From assembly GCA_943372995.1 (NCBI GenBank), contig CALSAQ010000004.1:1-64000 (forward strand): a DNA stretch of 64,000 nucleotides, given 5' to 3'. How positions within the stretch are numbered: position 1 is the stretch's first letter; the number at the start of each line of letters is the position of its first letter. This stretch comes from CAJBVG01 sp943372995. Lineage in GTDB: Bacteria; Bacteroidota; Bacteroidia; Sphingobacteriales; Sphingobacteriaceae. The notes below the pieces were generated by a model. It was not told the DNA's origin. It ran no database searches and was given only the letters and a program-made list of their open reading frames with translations. Below, piece after piece: positions 1 to 7,746 of this stretch. A program made the position numbers and the translations under genes.

Positions 1-19
1 CCCCCCCCCCCCCCCCCCC
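1..19. other. Poly-C homopolymer at the window edge
   Basis: Nineteen consecutive C bases open the window in an otherwise AT-rich sequence. Nothing similar occurs elsewhere in the 64 kb. The likeliest reading is a contig end or a gap-filling and sequencing artefact, so the sequence immediately beside it should be treated with caution. Confidence 0.7.
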
Positions 20-32
20 ACCACTTGGTTTA

Positions 33-66
33 ATAAATGCAGGATTAAATATAATCCTGCATTTAT
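33..66. repeat. Perfect 14-bp inverted repeat (hairpin)
   Basis: Bases 33-46 are the exact reverse complement of 53-66, with a 6-base loop. No T-run follows, so it is not a classical terminator on its own. Its arm shares the core AAATGCAGG with the hairpin at 35915-35944, and the preceding CCACCACTTGGT (18-29) matches 11 of 12 bases of the tail of the 34-bp palindrome at 35953-35986. The two loci may therefore hold copies of the same intergenic element. Confidence 0.6.
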
Positions 67-74
67 CATCCAAC

Positions 75-107
75 AAAAAAAGCCACGATCACTCGTGGCT
101 TTTTTAT
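75..107 (-). terminator. Intrinsic terminator of the SPOR-like gene
   Basis: An 8-bp stem (81-88 with 93-100, AGCCACGA with its complement) and a 4-base loop are flanked by an A-run on the left and a T-run on the right. It could work in both directions. For the minus-strand gene ending at 125 it lies just downstream, which is the natural assignment. Confidence 0.8.
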
Positions 108-124
108 ACATATATCAGTAAAAA

Positions 125-718
125 TTATTTTTTCTTTAACCCCTCAGCTGCTTCCTTATGTGTAATTCTCTTGCCATCTTTAAATGGAACAACAAATGCA
201 TCTTTAATACCCATCTTACGAATATCTTCTTTGAATTGATCTGCTTCTGCTAAAGAATAGAATAAACCCAATGTCATTTTTTCCATATCAGCATTGTTCT
301 CTGCTTTAAATGATTCGTCTCCACCTTGCTTGGTTTTTATATTGTAAAATTTATATGCACCTAATTGAACTCGATAATAATATCCAGTTGCTCCTGAAGT
401 TGGTTTTGCATTTGCAGACGCTTGAGCAATTTGAAGTTGACCTTCTAATTGACTAATTTTTGAGTTACTTGCATTTAATACATTTTGCATAGAATCTACC
501 CTACGCTGCATTTGCTTAAACAGTAAATCTTGATTTTTTTTATCCTTAAGCTTATTCTCGTAATTCATTTTCATGGTACGAATTTCCATTGGCTTCATTT
601 TTCTATAAGCTTTTAATTCTTTTTTTAACTTTTTTCTTTCCGACGCCCCCTGTGCCATAAGCAAAAAAGGTGTCGTACTTAAAACGAGTAGGATAGATAG
701 TATACGTATTGTTTTCAT
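125..718 (-). CDS. Secreted coiled-coil protein with SPOR-like domain
   Basis: The 197-residue product starts with a signal peptide ending near MAQ (residue 23). A highly charged, Lys-rich helical segment with heptad-like spacing follows to about residue 100 and is likely a coiled coil. The C-terminal 70 residues begin YYYRVQLGAYK (about 113-123) and end with a DAFVVPFKDGKRI strand, resembling the SPOR (sporulation-related) fold that binds denuded peptidoglycan glycans. It probably acts in the periplasm as a wall-associated protein. The SPOR match is by pattern only and the septal role is inferred. It is monocistronic, with its own terminator. Confidence 0.65.
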   Translation of the reverse strand: MKTIRILSILLVLSTTPFLLMAQGASERKKLKKELKAYRKMKPMEIRTMKMNYENKLKDKKNQDLLFKQMQRRVDSMQNVLNASNSKISQLEGQLQIAQASANAKPTSGATGYYYRVQLGAYKFYNIKTKQGGDESFKAENNADMEKMTLGLFYSLAEADQFKEDIRKMGIKDAFVVPFKDGKRITHKEAAEGLKKK

Positions 719-811
719 TTATTTAGATTATCGTATTCACAACGAATATAGAGATTTTTTATCAGAATTATTAAAAGGATTGTTAACTTTAGGTTTATTA
801 TTTATATCTAA

Positions 812-2068
812 ATGAGGTTTTTGCGCAGTTTTTTTCCATTATTTTCTTTATTTATATTATTGATTTACGCTTCTACTGCAAGGTCGCAAGCAAATAATAA
901 TATTAAAATTGGCGCTTGGAAAGCCGAACTTTTTAATCAATATCATCAATCCATTCCTTTTCTATTTAATGTAGTTGACTCTTCTGGAAAACGAATAATA
1001 AATATTATTAATGCTGATGAAACCCTCACAGTTGATGATATTCAATATCAAAACGATAGTTTGAAAATTACTATGCCATTCTTTGATTCTGAATTTATGG
1101 TTTACGTATATCCAGATTCTTTAGTAGGTAGATGGACTAAAATATTTGCGAATAGAAAAGTATCGATGCCTGTTAAAGCATACTACGGCAAAACAAATCG
1201 TTTTGAAGTGAATAGTTCTCTTCCTAATAAAAATGTTGAGGGTACCTGGGATGCCTATTTTACTACAGAAGATTTTAAAGATACATCTAATGCAATTGGA
1301 GAATTTAAAATAGTAAAAGATAAAGTTTACGGTACCTTCCTATCCACCACTGGAGATTACAGGTATTTAGAAGGCAAAACAGAAGGTAATAAATTATACC
1401 TTTCTACCTTCGATGGTTCTCATGCTTATTTATTTGTCGCAGAACTTTCCTCTGATAAAAAGAAATTAGTAAATGGTGTGTTTTATTCGGGCTGGAATTC
1501 TAAAGAAATTTGGTCAGCGACAAAAAACTCCTCTGCTAAACTGCCAGATACAGATAAGTTAACTTTTCTAAAAGAAGGTTATTCAGAAATAAATTTCAAA
1601 TTTAAAAATTTAGAAGGGAAAGAGATTTCTCTTTCTGATGATTATTATAAAAACAAAGTTGTGCTTGTTCAAATAATGGGTAGTTGGTGCCCTAATTGTA
1701 TGGACGAAACAAATTATCTTGTACCTCTATATAATGTTTATAAGGATAAAGGCTTAGAAATAATTGGTCTTTGTTATGAACGTAGTGAAGATTTTTCAGT
1801 TGCTTCGAAGAACGTAATCAACATGAAAAAGCGTTTAAACATCCCTTATCAACTATTAATACCTGGATCTAATAAAAAAGGATTTGTTAACGAATCTTTA
1901 CCCATGCTTCAGAATTTTATTGCATTCCCCACTTTAATTGTTGTGGACAAAAATCATAAAGTAAGAAAAATTCATACCGGATACTCTGGTCCTGCCACAG
2001 GAAAACACTATGTCGAATTTAAAACAGAATTCGAGTCATTCATAAAAAAACTATTATCAGAAAAATAA
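812..2068 (+). CDS. Exported thioredoxin-fold (TlpA/redoxin-like) protein
   Basis: This 418-residue protein has a signal peptide (hydrophobic stretch about 8-22, ending near SQA). The middle 230 residues are beta-rich and I do not recognise them. The C-terminal ~150 residues form a TlpA/AhpC-type thioredoxin fold whose active site WCPNC has cysteines at about 293 and 296, preceded by VVLVQIMGS. It should be a periplasmic thiol-disulfide oxidoreductase or reductase partner. The stop codon directly abuts the ATG of the M1 aminopeptidase, so the two are almost certainly co-transcribed. The long N-terminal domain is common in Bacteroidota TlpA-family proteins and may position the redox domain at a client. 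Confidence 0.85.
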   Translation: MRFLRSFFPLFSLFILLIYASTARSQANNNIKIGAWKAELFNQYHQSIPFLFNVVDSSGKRIINIINADETLTVDDIQYQNDSLKITMPFFDSEFMVYVYPDSLVGRWTKIFANRKVSMPVKAYYGKTNRFEVNSSLPNKNVEGTWDAYFTTEDFKDTSNAIGEFKIVKDKVYGTFLSTTGDYRYLEGKTEGNKLYLSTFDGSHAYLFVAELSSDKKKLVNGVFYSGWNSKEIWSATKNSSAKLPDTDKLTFLKEGYSEINFKFKNLEGKEISLSDDYYKNKVVLVQIMGSWCPNCMDETNYLVPLYNVYKDKGLEIIGLCYERSEDFSVASKNVINMKKRLNIPYQLLIPGSNKKGFVNESLPMLQNFIAFPTLIVVDKNHKVRKIHTGYSGPATGKHYVEFKTEFESFIKKLLSEK

Positions 2069-4558
2069 ATGAAATTAAGACTAATTGTAGGTATTAGTAT
2101 CTTATCGATACTACTCAACGCGTGTAAATCAAGGAATACAAATAATGATACAGTTGAGGTAAATCTACCCGAAGTTACTGTGAGTAACAAAACGAATGCT
2201 AAAAATTATTATGCGGCTTATACTCGTAAATCAGACATCATACATACAAAACTTGATATCGATTTGAATTGGGATAGTTGTTTTGTAATCGGGAAAGCAA
2301 ATCTAAAAGTTAAACCTTATTTCTTCGATACAGATACACTTGAGTTAGACGCAAAGGGATTTAAAATAAATGAAATCAAAATCAATAATAAAATCGCAAA
2401 GTATAGATATGATGGATATAAGCTATTTATTTATCTAGGAAAAAAATATACTCGTAATGAAAGCTATGAGGTAAGCATAGATTACATTGCAATGCCTAAT
2501 AGAATAAAGGTAAAAGGTAGTACAGCAATAACATCTGATAAAGGGTTTTATTTTATTAACCCTGATGGAAAGAATAAATTTAAACCTAAAGAATTCTGGA
2601 CTCAAGGAGAAACCGAATCAAACTCTTGCTGGTTCCCAACCATTGAATCGGGTAGCGAAAGGTTTAGTCAAGAAATTGCAATTACTGTTGATACCTCAAT
2701 GGTTACTCTTTCAAATGGGCGCTTAGTATATTCTACTAATCACTCAAATGGAACAAGAACCGATTATTGGAAACAAGATTTAACTCATGCTCCATATTTA
2801 GTAATGCTCGCTGGTGGAAAGTTCAGTATATACCGTGATAAATGGAGAAACATGGAAGTGAACTACTACATGGAACCTGAGTATGCTCCATATGCAAAAC
2901 TAATTTTCGGGAAAACACCTGAGATGATAGAATTCTTTTCAAATAAATTAGGAGTGACGTTCCCTTGGGATAAATATTCGCAAATAGTAGTACGTGATTT
3001 TGTTTCGGGCGCCATGGAAAATACTGGAGCTGTTACATTCTACGATGATATGAATAAGAATGATAGAGAGTATGAGGATAATCCTGATGAAGATATTATC
3101 TCTCATGAGCTGTTTCATCATTGGTTTGGAGATATGGTTACCTGCGAATCGTGGCCTAACCTTCCATTAAACGAATCGTTTGCAACCTATGGAGAATACT
3201 TATGGGATGAATATAAATATGGTAGAGACGAAGCAGATAAAAAAGGAATGAACGATTTGTTTGCCTATTTATCTGTAGCTAAAACAAATAAAGTGCACAT
3301 GATCCGTTTCGACCTAGAAGATCGTGAAACAATGTTCGACCTTAACTCTTATCAGAAAGGTGGTCGTATCATTCATATGCTTAGAAAATATGTAGGAGAT
3401 GATGCATTTTTTGCAGCATTAAAATATTATTTAGAAACGAATAAATTCAAACCTGTTGAAATACATCATTTGCGTTTAGCTTTCGAAGAGATTACTGGAG
3501 AAGATTTGAATTGGTTCTTCAATCAATGGTTTTTAAATCAAGGTCACCCTGAATTAGATTTTAAATACAATTATAATGAGCAGAAGAAAGTTGCCAGTGT
3601 AACCATAGAGCAGAAACAAGATTTAAAAACCAATCCTCAGTATAAGCTTCCTATTGATGTTGATATTTACGTGAATGGAAAAATTACTCGTAAAAGAATA
3701 ATACTAGATAGCCTAATTCAAAAATTTGAATTTAATGTTGAAGCTCAACCTTCATTAATAAATGTTGATGCTGAGAAAATGTTATTGTGTACTAAAAAAG
3801 ATAATCATACAAAAACTGAATGGTTATTTATGTATAATAATGCTCCGTTGTTTTTAGATAGACAAGAGGCTTTAATTGCACTTGAAAATTACAAAGAAGA
3901 TTCTTTGGTGCAGCTTGCATATATTAAAGCATTGAACGATCCTCAATACGTAATAAGAAATATTGGAATCGCTAAAATGAAAATTCTTAGTCCTGATTTA
4001 TTGAAAGCACAGTATCCTAAATTAAAAGATTTAGCAATGAATGATATTAGTTCTTCAGTAAGAACCAAAGCCCTTAAAGCAATTGCCGATTTATTCCCTA
4101 ATGAAAACAATTCAGACATTTATGCTCACGCAGCTAAAGACAAATCATATAATGTTGAAGCAAATCTTTTAAAAATATATGCTAGCACGAATAAGGAGGA
4201 AGCTTGGAGAATTGCTAAAAAGGAATCTTCGTCTTTAAACTCGAATATGCAAAATGCAATAGCGGAATTTTATGCAAAGGAGGGTACCGCAGCCGAACAT
4301 CAATTTTTTATAGATGCTTTTACTAGATCATCAGGCTTCTCATTGTTCCTTTTAATTCCTCATTATAAAACATATATAAAAAGAATGGACGATTCGGTTA
4401 TTAAAGAAGGAATCCAACCTGCAAAGGAAATTGCAACTCGTGCAAATAATACTTTTGTTTCAAATTCAGTAAAGAGTATTTTAAAAGAAATGAAAACTAC
4501 TGCGAAAACAGAAGAATTGAAAGCAGAAATTCAAGAGGCTATAGACTCGATAAAATAA
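2069..4558 (+). CDS. M1 family aminopeptidase, lipoprotein
   Basis: This 829-residue zinc aminopeptidase begins with a lipoprotein signal, the lipobox cysteine following LLNA at residue 19. The substrate-anchoring GAMEN motif is near residue 314. The zinc site HELFHH with the downstream NE (HExxH-18-E) is at about 344-368, so catalytic residues are intact. A C-terminal region of helical pairs (about 600-829) looks HEAT-like, as in other M1 enzymes. It should trim N-terminal residues from peptides at the cell envelope. It follows the thioredoxin-fold gene with no spacing and is followed by a long hairpin at 4561-4616. Confidence 0.93.
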   Translation: MKLRLIVGISILSILLNACKSRNTNNDTVEVNLPEVTVSNKTNAKNYYAAYTRKSDIIHTKLDIDLNWDSCFVIGKANLKVKPYFFDTDTLELDAKGFKINEIKINNKIAKYRYDGYKLFIYLGKKYTRNESYEVSIDYIAMPNRIKVKGSTAITSDKGFYFINPDGKNKFKPKEFWTQGETESNSCWFPTIESGSERFSQEIAITVDTSMVTLSNGRLVYSTNHSNGTRTDYWKQDLTHAPYLVMLAGGKFSIYRDKWRNMEVNYYMEPEYAPYAKLIFGKTPEMIEFFSNKLGVTFPWDKYSQIVVRDFVSGAMENTGAVTFYDDMNKNDREYEDNPDEDIISHELFHHWFGDMVTCESWPNLPLNESFATYGEYLWDEYKYGRDEADKKGMNDLFAYLSVAKTNKVHMIRFDLEDRETMFDLNSYQKGGRIIHMLRKYVGDDAFFAALKYYLETNKFKPVEIHHLRLAFEEITGEDLNWFFNQWFLNQGHPELDFKYNYNEQKKVASVTIEQKQDLKTNPQYKLPIDVDIYVNGKITRKRIILDSLIQKFEFNVEAQPSLINVDAEKMLLCTKKDNHTKTEWLFMYNNAPLFLDRQEALIALENYKEDSLVQLAYIKALNDPQYVIRNIGIAKMKILSPDLLKAQYPKLKDLAMNDISSSVRTKALKAIADLFPNENNSDIYAHAAKDKSYNVEANLLKIYASTNKEEAWRIAKKESSSLNSNMQNAIAEFYAKEGTAAEHQFFIDAFTRSSGFSLFLLIPHYKTYIKRMDDSVIKEGIQPAKEIATRANNTFVSNSVKSILKEMKTTAKTEELKAEIQEAIDSIK

Positions 4559-4560
4559 AT

Positions 4561-4616
4561 TAGCCAATTAGCTAATGTGCCAATATATTTTCTAATTGCA
4601 CATTAGCTAATTAACT
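4561..4616. repeat. Octamer-word intergenic hairpin (site A)
   Basis: Bases 4566-4580 and 4598-4612 form a perfect 15-bp stem, extended by a few pairs beyond a one-base bulge. The left side reads as degenerate 8-base words (ATTAGCCA, ATTAGCTA, ATGTGCCA). It fills the gap between the stop of the M1 peptidase and the convergent stop of the TerC gene. It may act as a bidirectional transcript end, but there is no clean U-run. Words of the same kind recur at 38561 and 63648. Confidence 0.75.
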
Positions 4617-4622
4617 TATTGA

Positions 4623-5330
4623 CTATTTTGTTTTCTTTTTCATACGTAAGTTTAGCATCTCTACTAAAACAGAGAACGCCATGGCAAAATAGATATACCC
4701 TTTTGGAATATGTTGATCTAATCCCTCTGCTAATAAGGTTACTCCAATAAGTACTAAAAAAGCTAAGGCCAACATTTTTACTGTAGGGTGTTCGTTTACA
4801 AATTTACTAATCGATTCCGCAGCAAATAGCATGATAATAACAGCTATTACAACAGCCACAACCATTACACCAATATGACTTGCCATACCTACTGCAGTGA
4901 TTACAGAGTCTAATGAAAATACAATATCCAATAATAATATTTGTGTAATTACCCCAGCAAAAGTAACCTTGCCTTTTATTTCGGTATCATGATTTTCACC
5001 TTCAAGTTTTTCGTGAATCTCAGTTGTTGCTTTATAAATTAAGAATAACCCCCCAATTAAGAGTATTAAATCTCTTCCTGAAATTTCTTGTGAAAGAATT
5101 TTGAACAATGGTGCGGTTAAGCTCATTACCCAATTCAAAGATAGTAATAAGAGTACTCTTGTTATTAAAGCAAGCGCTAACCCTAATCTTCTTGCTCTCT
5201 TCTGATTTTCTTTTGGAAGTTTTCCTGAAAGAATAGAAATAAATACAATGTTATCAATACCTAATACAATTTCTAATACTGTTAAAGTAAGTAATGAAAT
5301 CCAAATATTAGGATCAGTTAATAATTCCAT
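4623..5330 (-). CDS. TerC family integral membrane protein
   Basis: The 235-residue polytopic protein has about seven hydrophobic segments. The N-terminal helix contains LEIVLGIDNIVFISIL and a later helix DIVFSLDSVITAVGM. These paired acidic motifs (GIDN and SLDS) typify TerC/YjbE/YkoY proteins, which are linked to metal (manganese) efflux or metalation of exported proteins and historically to tellurite resistance. Length and motif order match the family. It is the last gene of a minus-strand run that begins with the DinB-like gene, lying 8 bases after the MFS transporter. Substrate is not deducible from sequence. Confidence 0.9.
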   Translation of the reverse strand: MELLTDPNIWISLLTLTVLEIVLGIDNIVFISILSGKLPKENQKRARRLGLALALITRVLLLLSLNWVMSLTAPLFKILSQEISGRDLILLIGGLFLIYKATTEIHEKLEGENHDTEIKGKVTFAGVITQILLLDIVFSLDSVITAVGMASHIGVMVVAVVIAVIIMLFAAESISKFVNEHPTVKMLALAFLVLIGVTLLAEGLDQHIPKGYIYFAMAFSVLVEMLNLRMKKKTK

Positions 5331-5338
5331 GAGTATAA

Positions 5339-6580
5339 TTATAAATTTAAGTTTCTAAGTTTTGGTGCAAATTTAGCAGTAATACTCGTAACTAAAAGCG
5401 TCATACTGCCTCCAAATACAACGGATGGTACTAATCCGAGTAAACGTGCTGCAAATCCTGATTCGAATGCACCAATTTCATTGGAAGAACCAATGAAAAT
5501 ACTGTTCACAGACGATACTCTTCCTCTCATGTGATCTGGTGTATACAATTGCACAATTGTAGTTCTAATAACTACACTAATATTGTCGAAGGCTCCTCCT
5601 AATGCTAAAAATAGAATGGATAAGTAAAAATTAGACGATAACGCGAATGCTATGGAGCATAAACCAAATAGCGCTACTGCATATAATAATTTTTTTCCTG
5701 CTGATTTTTTTAAAGGATTAAACATTAAAATTACTGCCATTACTAATGCTCCGATTGCTGGTGCAGACCTTAATATTCCTAATCCCTTTGGACCCACATG
5801 TAATATTTGATCTGCAAACATTGGTAATAGTGCCACCGCTCCTCCAAAAAATACTGCAAATAAATCTAAAGACAATGCTGATAGTAATAGCTGATTTGAG
5901 AATACGAATTTCATCCCCGCAGTTATGCTTTCTTTTAAGCTTTCTACTTTCTCCGATTTTATAATTGCACGCGTTGCTATAAAGGAGAAGAAGAAAAAGG
6001 ATAAACCAAAAAATAGAGTATTAATTAAGTATGCTTTTGCTACACCCATAAACCCGTATACAAAACCCCCAATTGCTGGTCCTCCCACAGCTCCAATTTG
6101 CCAAACAGTACTGTTCCAAGTAGATGAATTACTGATGATTTTTTTAGGAACAATTTGCGACATTATTGCAAACATCGAAGGACTAATAAACCCTCTCGCT
6201 AAACCTGTTACAAAAATTAAACTATATATAGGTATAGTTCCCCAACTCAATAGTTTTACAGAATCGAAAGAAAAATAAAATAATAATGCTGATGATAATA
6301 TTAGAATAGATATAGCTGTCATTAACACTTTTCTTCTGTCGTAATGATCCACTACATATCCTGCAAAAAGTGCAATCAAAACATAAGGAATTGCTTCTGC
6401 TAAACCGATTAAACCTAACGATAATGGGTCTTTCGTAAGCTCATATACTTGCCAACCAACACATACAGCCTGGAAATTTACAGCAGTTGTTAAAAAAAAT
6501 CGCCCTAAAATATAATAACGAAATTCTTTTAATCGTAATGATGATATAGGATCGTGTTTCTCTTTATGCTCAGCTTCCAA
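5339..6580 (-). CDS. MFS transporter (EntS-like, MFS_3 type)
   Basis: This 413-residue transporter has about twelve hydrophobic helices. Family signatures visible are the cytoplasmic loop between TM2 and TM3, YVVDHYDRRKVL, and the matching HMRGRVSSVNS loop in the second half. The layout resembles the EntS/MFS_3 group of drug or siderophore exporters, but no substrate can be read from the sequence. Its start overlaps the end of the upstream thiamine-kinase-like gene by 11 bases, indicating translational coupling. It is followed by terC after 8 bases, so the four genes DinB-like to TerC form one operon. Confidence 0.88.
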   Translation of the reverse strand: MEAEHKEKHDPISSLRLKEFRYYILGRFFLTTAVNFQAVCVGWQVYELTKDPLSLGLIGLAEAIPYVLIALFAGYVVDHYDRRKVLMTAISILILSSALLFYFSFDSVKLLSWGTIPIYSLIFVTGLARGFISPSMFAIMSQIVPKKIISNSSTWNSTVWQIGAVGGPAIGGFVYGFMGVAKAYLINTLFFGLSFFFFSFIATRAIIKSEKVESLKESITAGMKFVFSNQLLLSALSLDLFAVFFGGAVALLPMFADQILHVGPKGLGILRSAPAIGALVMAVILMFNPLKKSAGKKLLYAVALFGLCSIAFALSSNFYLSILFLALGGAFDNISVVIRTTIVQLYTPDHMRGRVSSVNSIFIGSSNEIGAFESGFAARLLGLVPSVVFGGSMTLLVTSITAKFAPKLRNLNL

Positions 6581-7163
6581 TGTTGTATTCTTTAATTAAT
6601 GCTCTCTTACTGCTTTTGATTTCTACAATACCATCTTCTAGTACTCTCCAGTATTCGTTTTCGTATTTTAAATTTTTGACCTCTGGATTTTCAATATATA
6701 TTTTAAATGTAGAGCCTTCAACTTTCCATTTATTAAAATGATCTTTAATAAAAAACTCTTTATAATTTGTGTGATAATGAATAAGGTCTAATCCTACATT
6801 TATATCTAACAAATTTAGTATGCTTTGTTCCTTACATCCAATTACACTTAAGGCTTCATGCTTTTCTTTCTCTAAATAAGTTATCAGGCTGATTAGTTTA
6901 TCATCAGTATCATTTAGGACTAATTTTGCTACGTTTGGTTGGGTACTAATCCAAGTATTTATTTCTTCATCTGCTAAATCCCTTTGTACAACTAAATCAA
7001 TTTTAATGGGGTTGTGATTGATGTAATATAAGATATGTTCATCAGCTATTACATACGGACACCACTCTAACAATTGTCCAAGCAATTCCTTATCAATATC
7101 CTCTTCCGAATGGATAAAGATTGCAGGTTCTTGTTTTTCTTTTACAAAATGATGCGACGACAT
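6570..7163 (-). CDS. Degenerate thiamine-diphosphokinase-like protein
   Basis: The 197-residue protein aligns by eye with Bacteroidota thiamine diphosphokinases: the opening MSSHHFVKEKQEPA, ELLGQLLEWCP, the FNKWKVEGSTF segment and the late LEDGIVEIKSS strand are all family landmarks. The catalytic signatures appear lost. The Asp-rich loop after KID reads LVVQRDLA where active enzymes carry a GDxD-type motif, and the later acidic and RxDH-type motifs are replaced by TDDKLI and KEQS. It may be an inactive homologue with a binding or regulatory role, or a decaying gene, but the reading frame is open. The family assignment is from memory of homologues and needs a profile search. Confidence 0.6.
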   Translation of the reverse strand: MSSHHFVKEKQEPAIFIHSEEDIDKELLGQLLEWCPYVIADEHILYYINHNPIKIDLVVQRDLADEEINTWISTQPNVAKLVLNDTDDKLISLITYLEKEKHEALSVIGCKEQSILNLLDINVGLDLIHYHTNYKEFFIKDHFNKWKVEGSTFKIYIENPEVKNLKYENEYWRVLEDGIVEIKSSKRALIKEYNIGS

Positions 7164-7664
7164 TTATACTAATGGATTCATTCCCATAGCTACCCATTCT
7201 TCTTTTGTAGGCCCATACATACCTGGTATTATAATACCTTCTTGTCTCAAAAGAATACTTAATTGTCCTCTATGGTGACTCTGATGCCTAATTAAAACAC
7301 TAAGTATAGTTCCTTTTTCCCATTCGTCTCCATACATCATTTTTTTATCTTCCATCATGTCGTCGGTCCAATGTTTTTTAAGTTCCTCGATAAGTGACTC
7401 TGATGATTTTTTATACTCGGCTTTTAATTTTTCAATATCATTAGGTTCGTTACTAGCATCTTTAATGCCGTTTACCATAATGCCGGCATGACCAAACATT
7501 TCAGCAATACTTTCCGTGATGTGCCAAGCTAAACGTGCAATACTTCTGATGTTTTCAGAGCCTGTGTTCTTAAAACTATCAGCAGGGATGGCATTAAACA
7601 TTTTTAAAGTGCTTTCCGATTCGTATGCCCATACGCGGTAAAAATCTTCTAATTTTCTATACAT
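7164..7664 (-). CDS. DinB family protein (four-helix metal-binding)
   Basis: With the start at 7664 the protein has 166 residues, typical for DinB/YfiT-like proteins. The three metal-ligand histidines are visible: LAWHITES near the first third and the RHQSHHRGQL helix near residue 130. The C-terminal segment GPTKEEWVAMG is common in the family. Bacterial DinB proteins are often thiol transferases or of unknown role. I prefer the ATG at 7664 over the longer frame from 7682, because a -7 promoter element (7680-7687) overlaps that longer start. It is the first gene of the operon continuing to TerC. Confidence 0.85.
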   Translation of the reverse strand: MYRKLEDFYRVWAYESESTLKMFNAIPADSFKNTGSENIRSIARLAWHITESIAEMFGHAGIMVNGIKDASNEPNDIEKLKAEYKKSSESLIEELKKHWTDDMMEDKKMMYGDEWEKGTILSVLIRHQSHHRGQLSILLRQEGIIIPGMYGPTKEEWVAMGMNPLV

Positions 7665-7679
7665 AATAAGAGTTTTGCC

Positions 7680-7687
7680 CAAATCTA
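7680..7687 (-). promoter_or_regulatory. Putative -7 element TAGATTTG of the DinB operon
   Basis: On the minus strand these bases read TAGATTTG, an exact match to the Bacteroidota -7 consensus TAnnTTTG, 16 bases before the preferred start at 7664. It rules out the longer reading frame beginning at 7682. No convincing -33 element was seen. Confidence 0.5.
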
Positions 7688-7720
7688 CAATTTCATCCCT
7701 TATTTTTCACTTGAAAATCA

Positions 7721-7728
7721 TACTTTTG
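7721..7728 (+). promoter_or_regulatory. Putative -7 element TACTTTTG of aspS
   Basis: An exact TAnnTTTG match lies 19 bases before the aspS ATG at 7747. It supports starting aspS at 7747 rather than at the upstream in-frame codon at 7675. With the divergent element at 7680-7687 it makes a compact two-way promoter region. Confidence 0.5.
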
Positions 7729-7746
7729 AGGTTCATTTTTAAATAT

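Noticed and set aside
7665..7746. Longer starts for the DinB gene (7682) and aspS (7675)
   Set aside because: Both extensions run into the divergent -7 elements, and neither extension looks like the family N-terminus.
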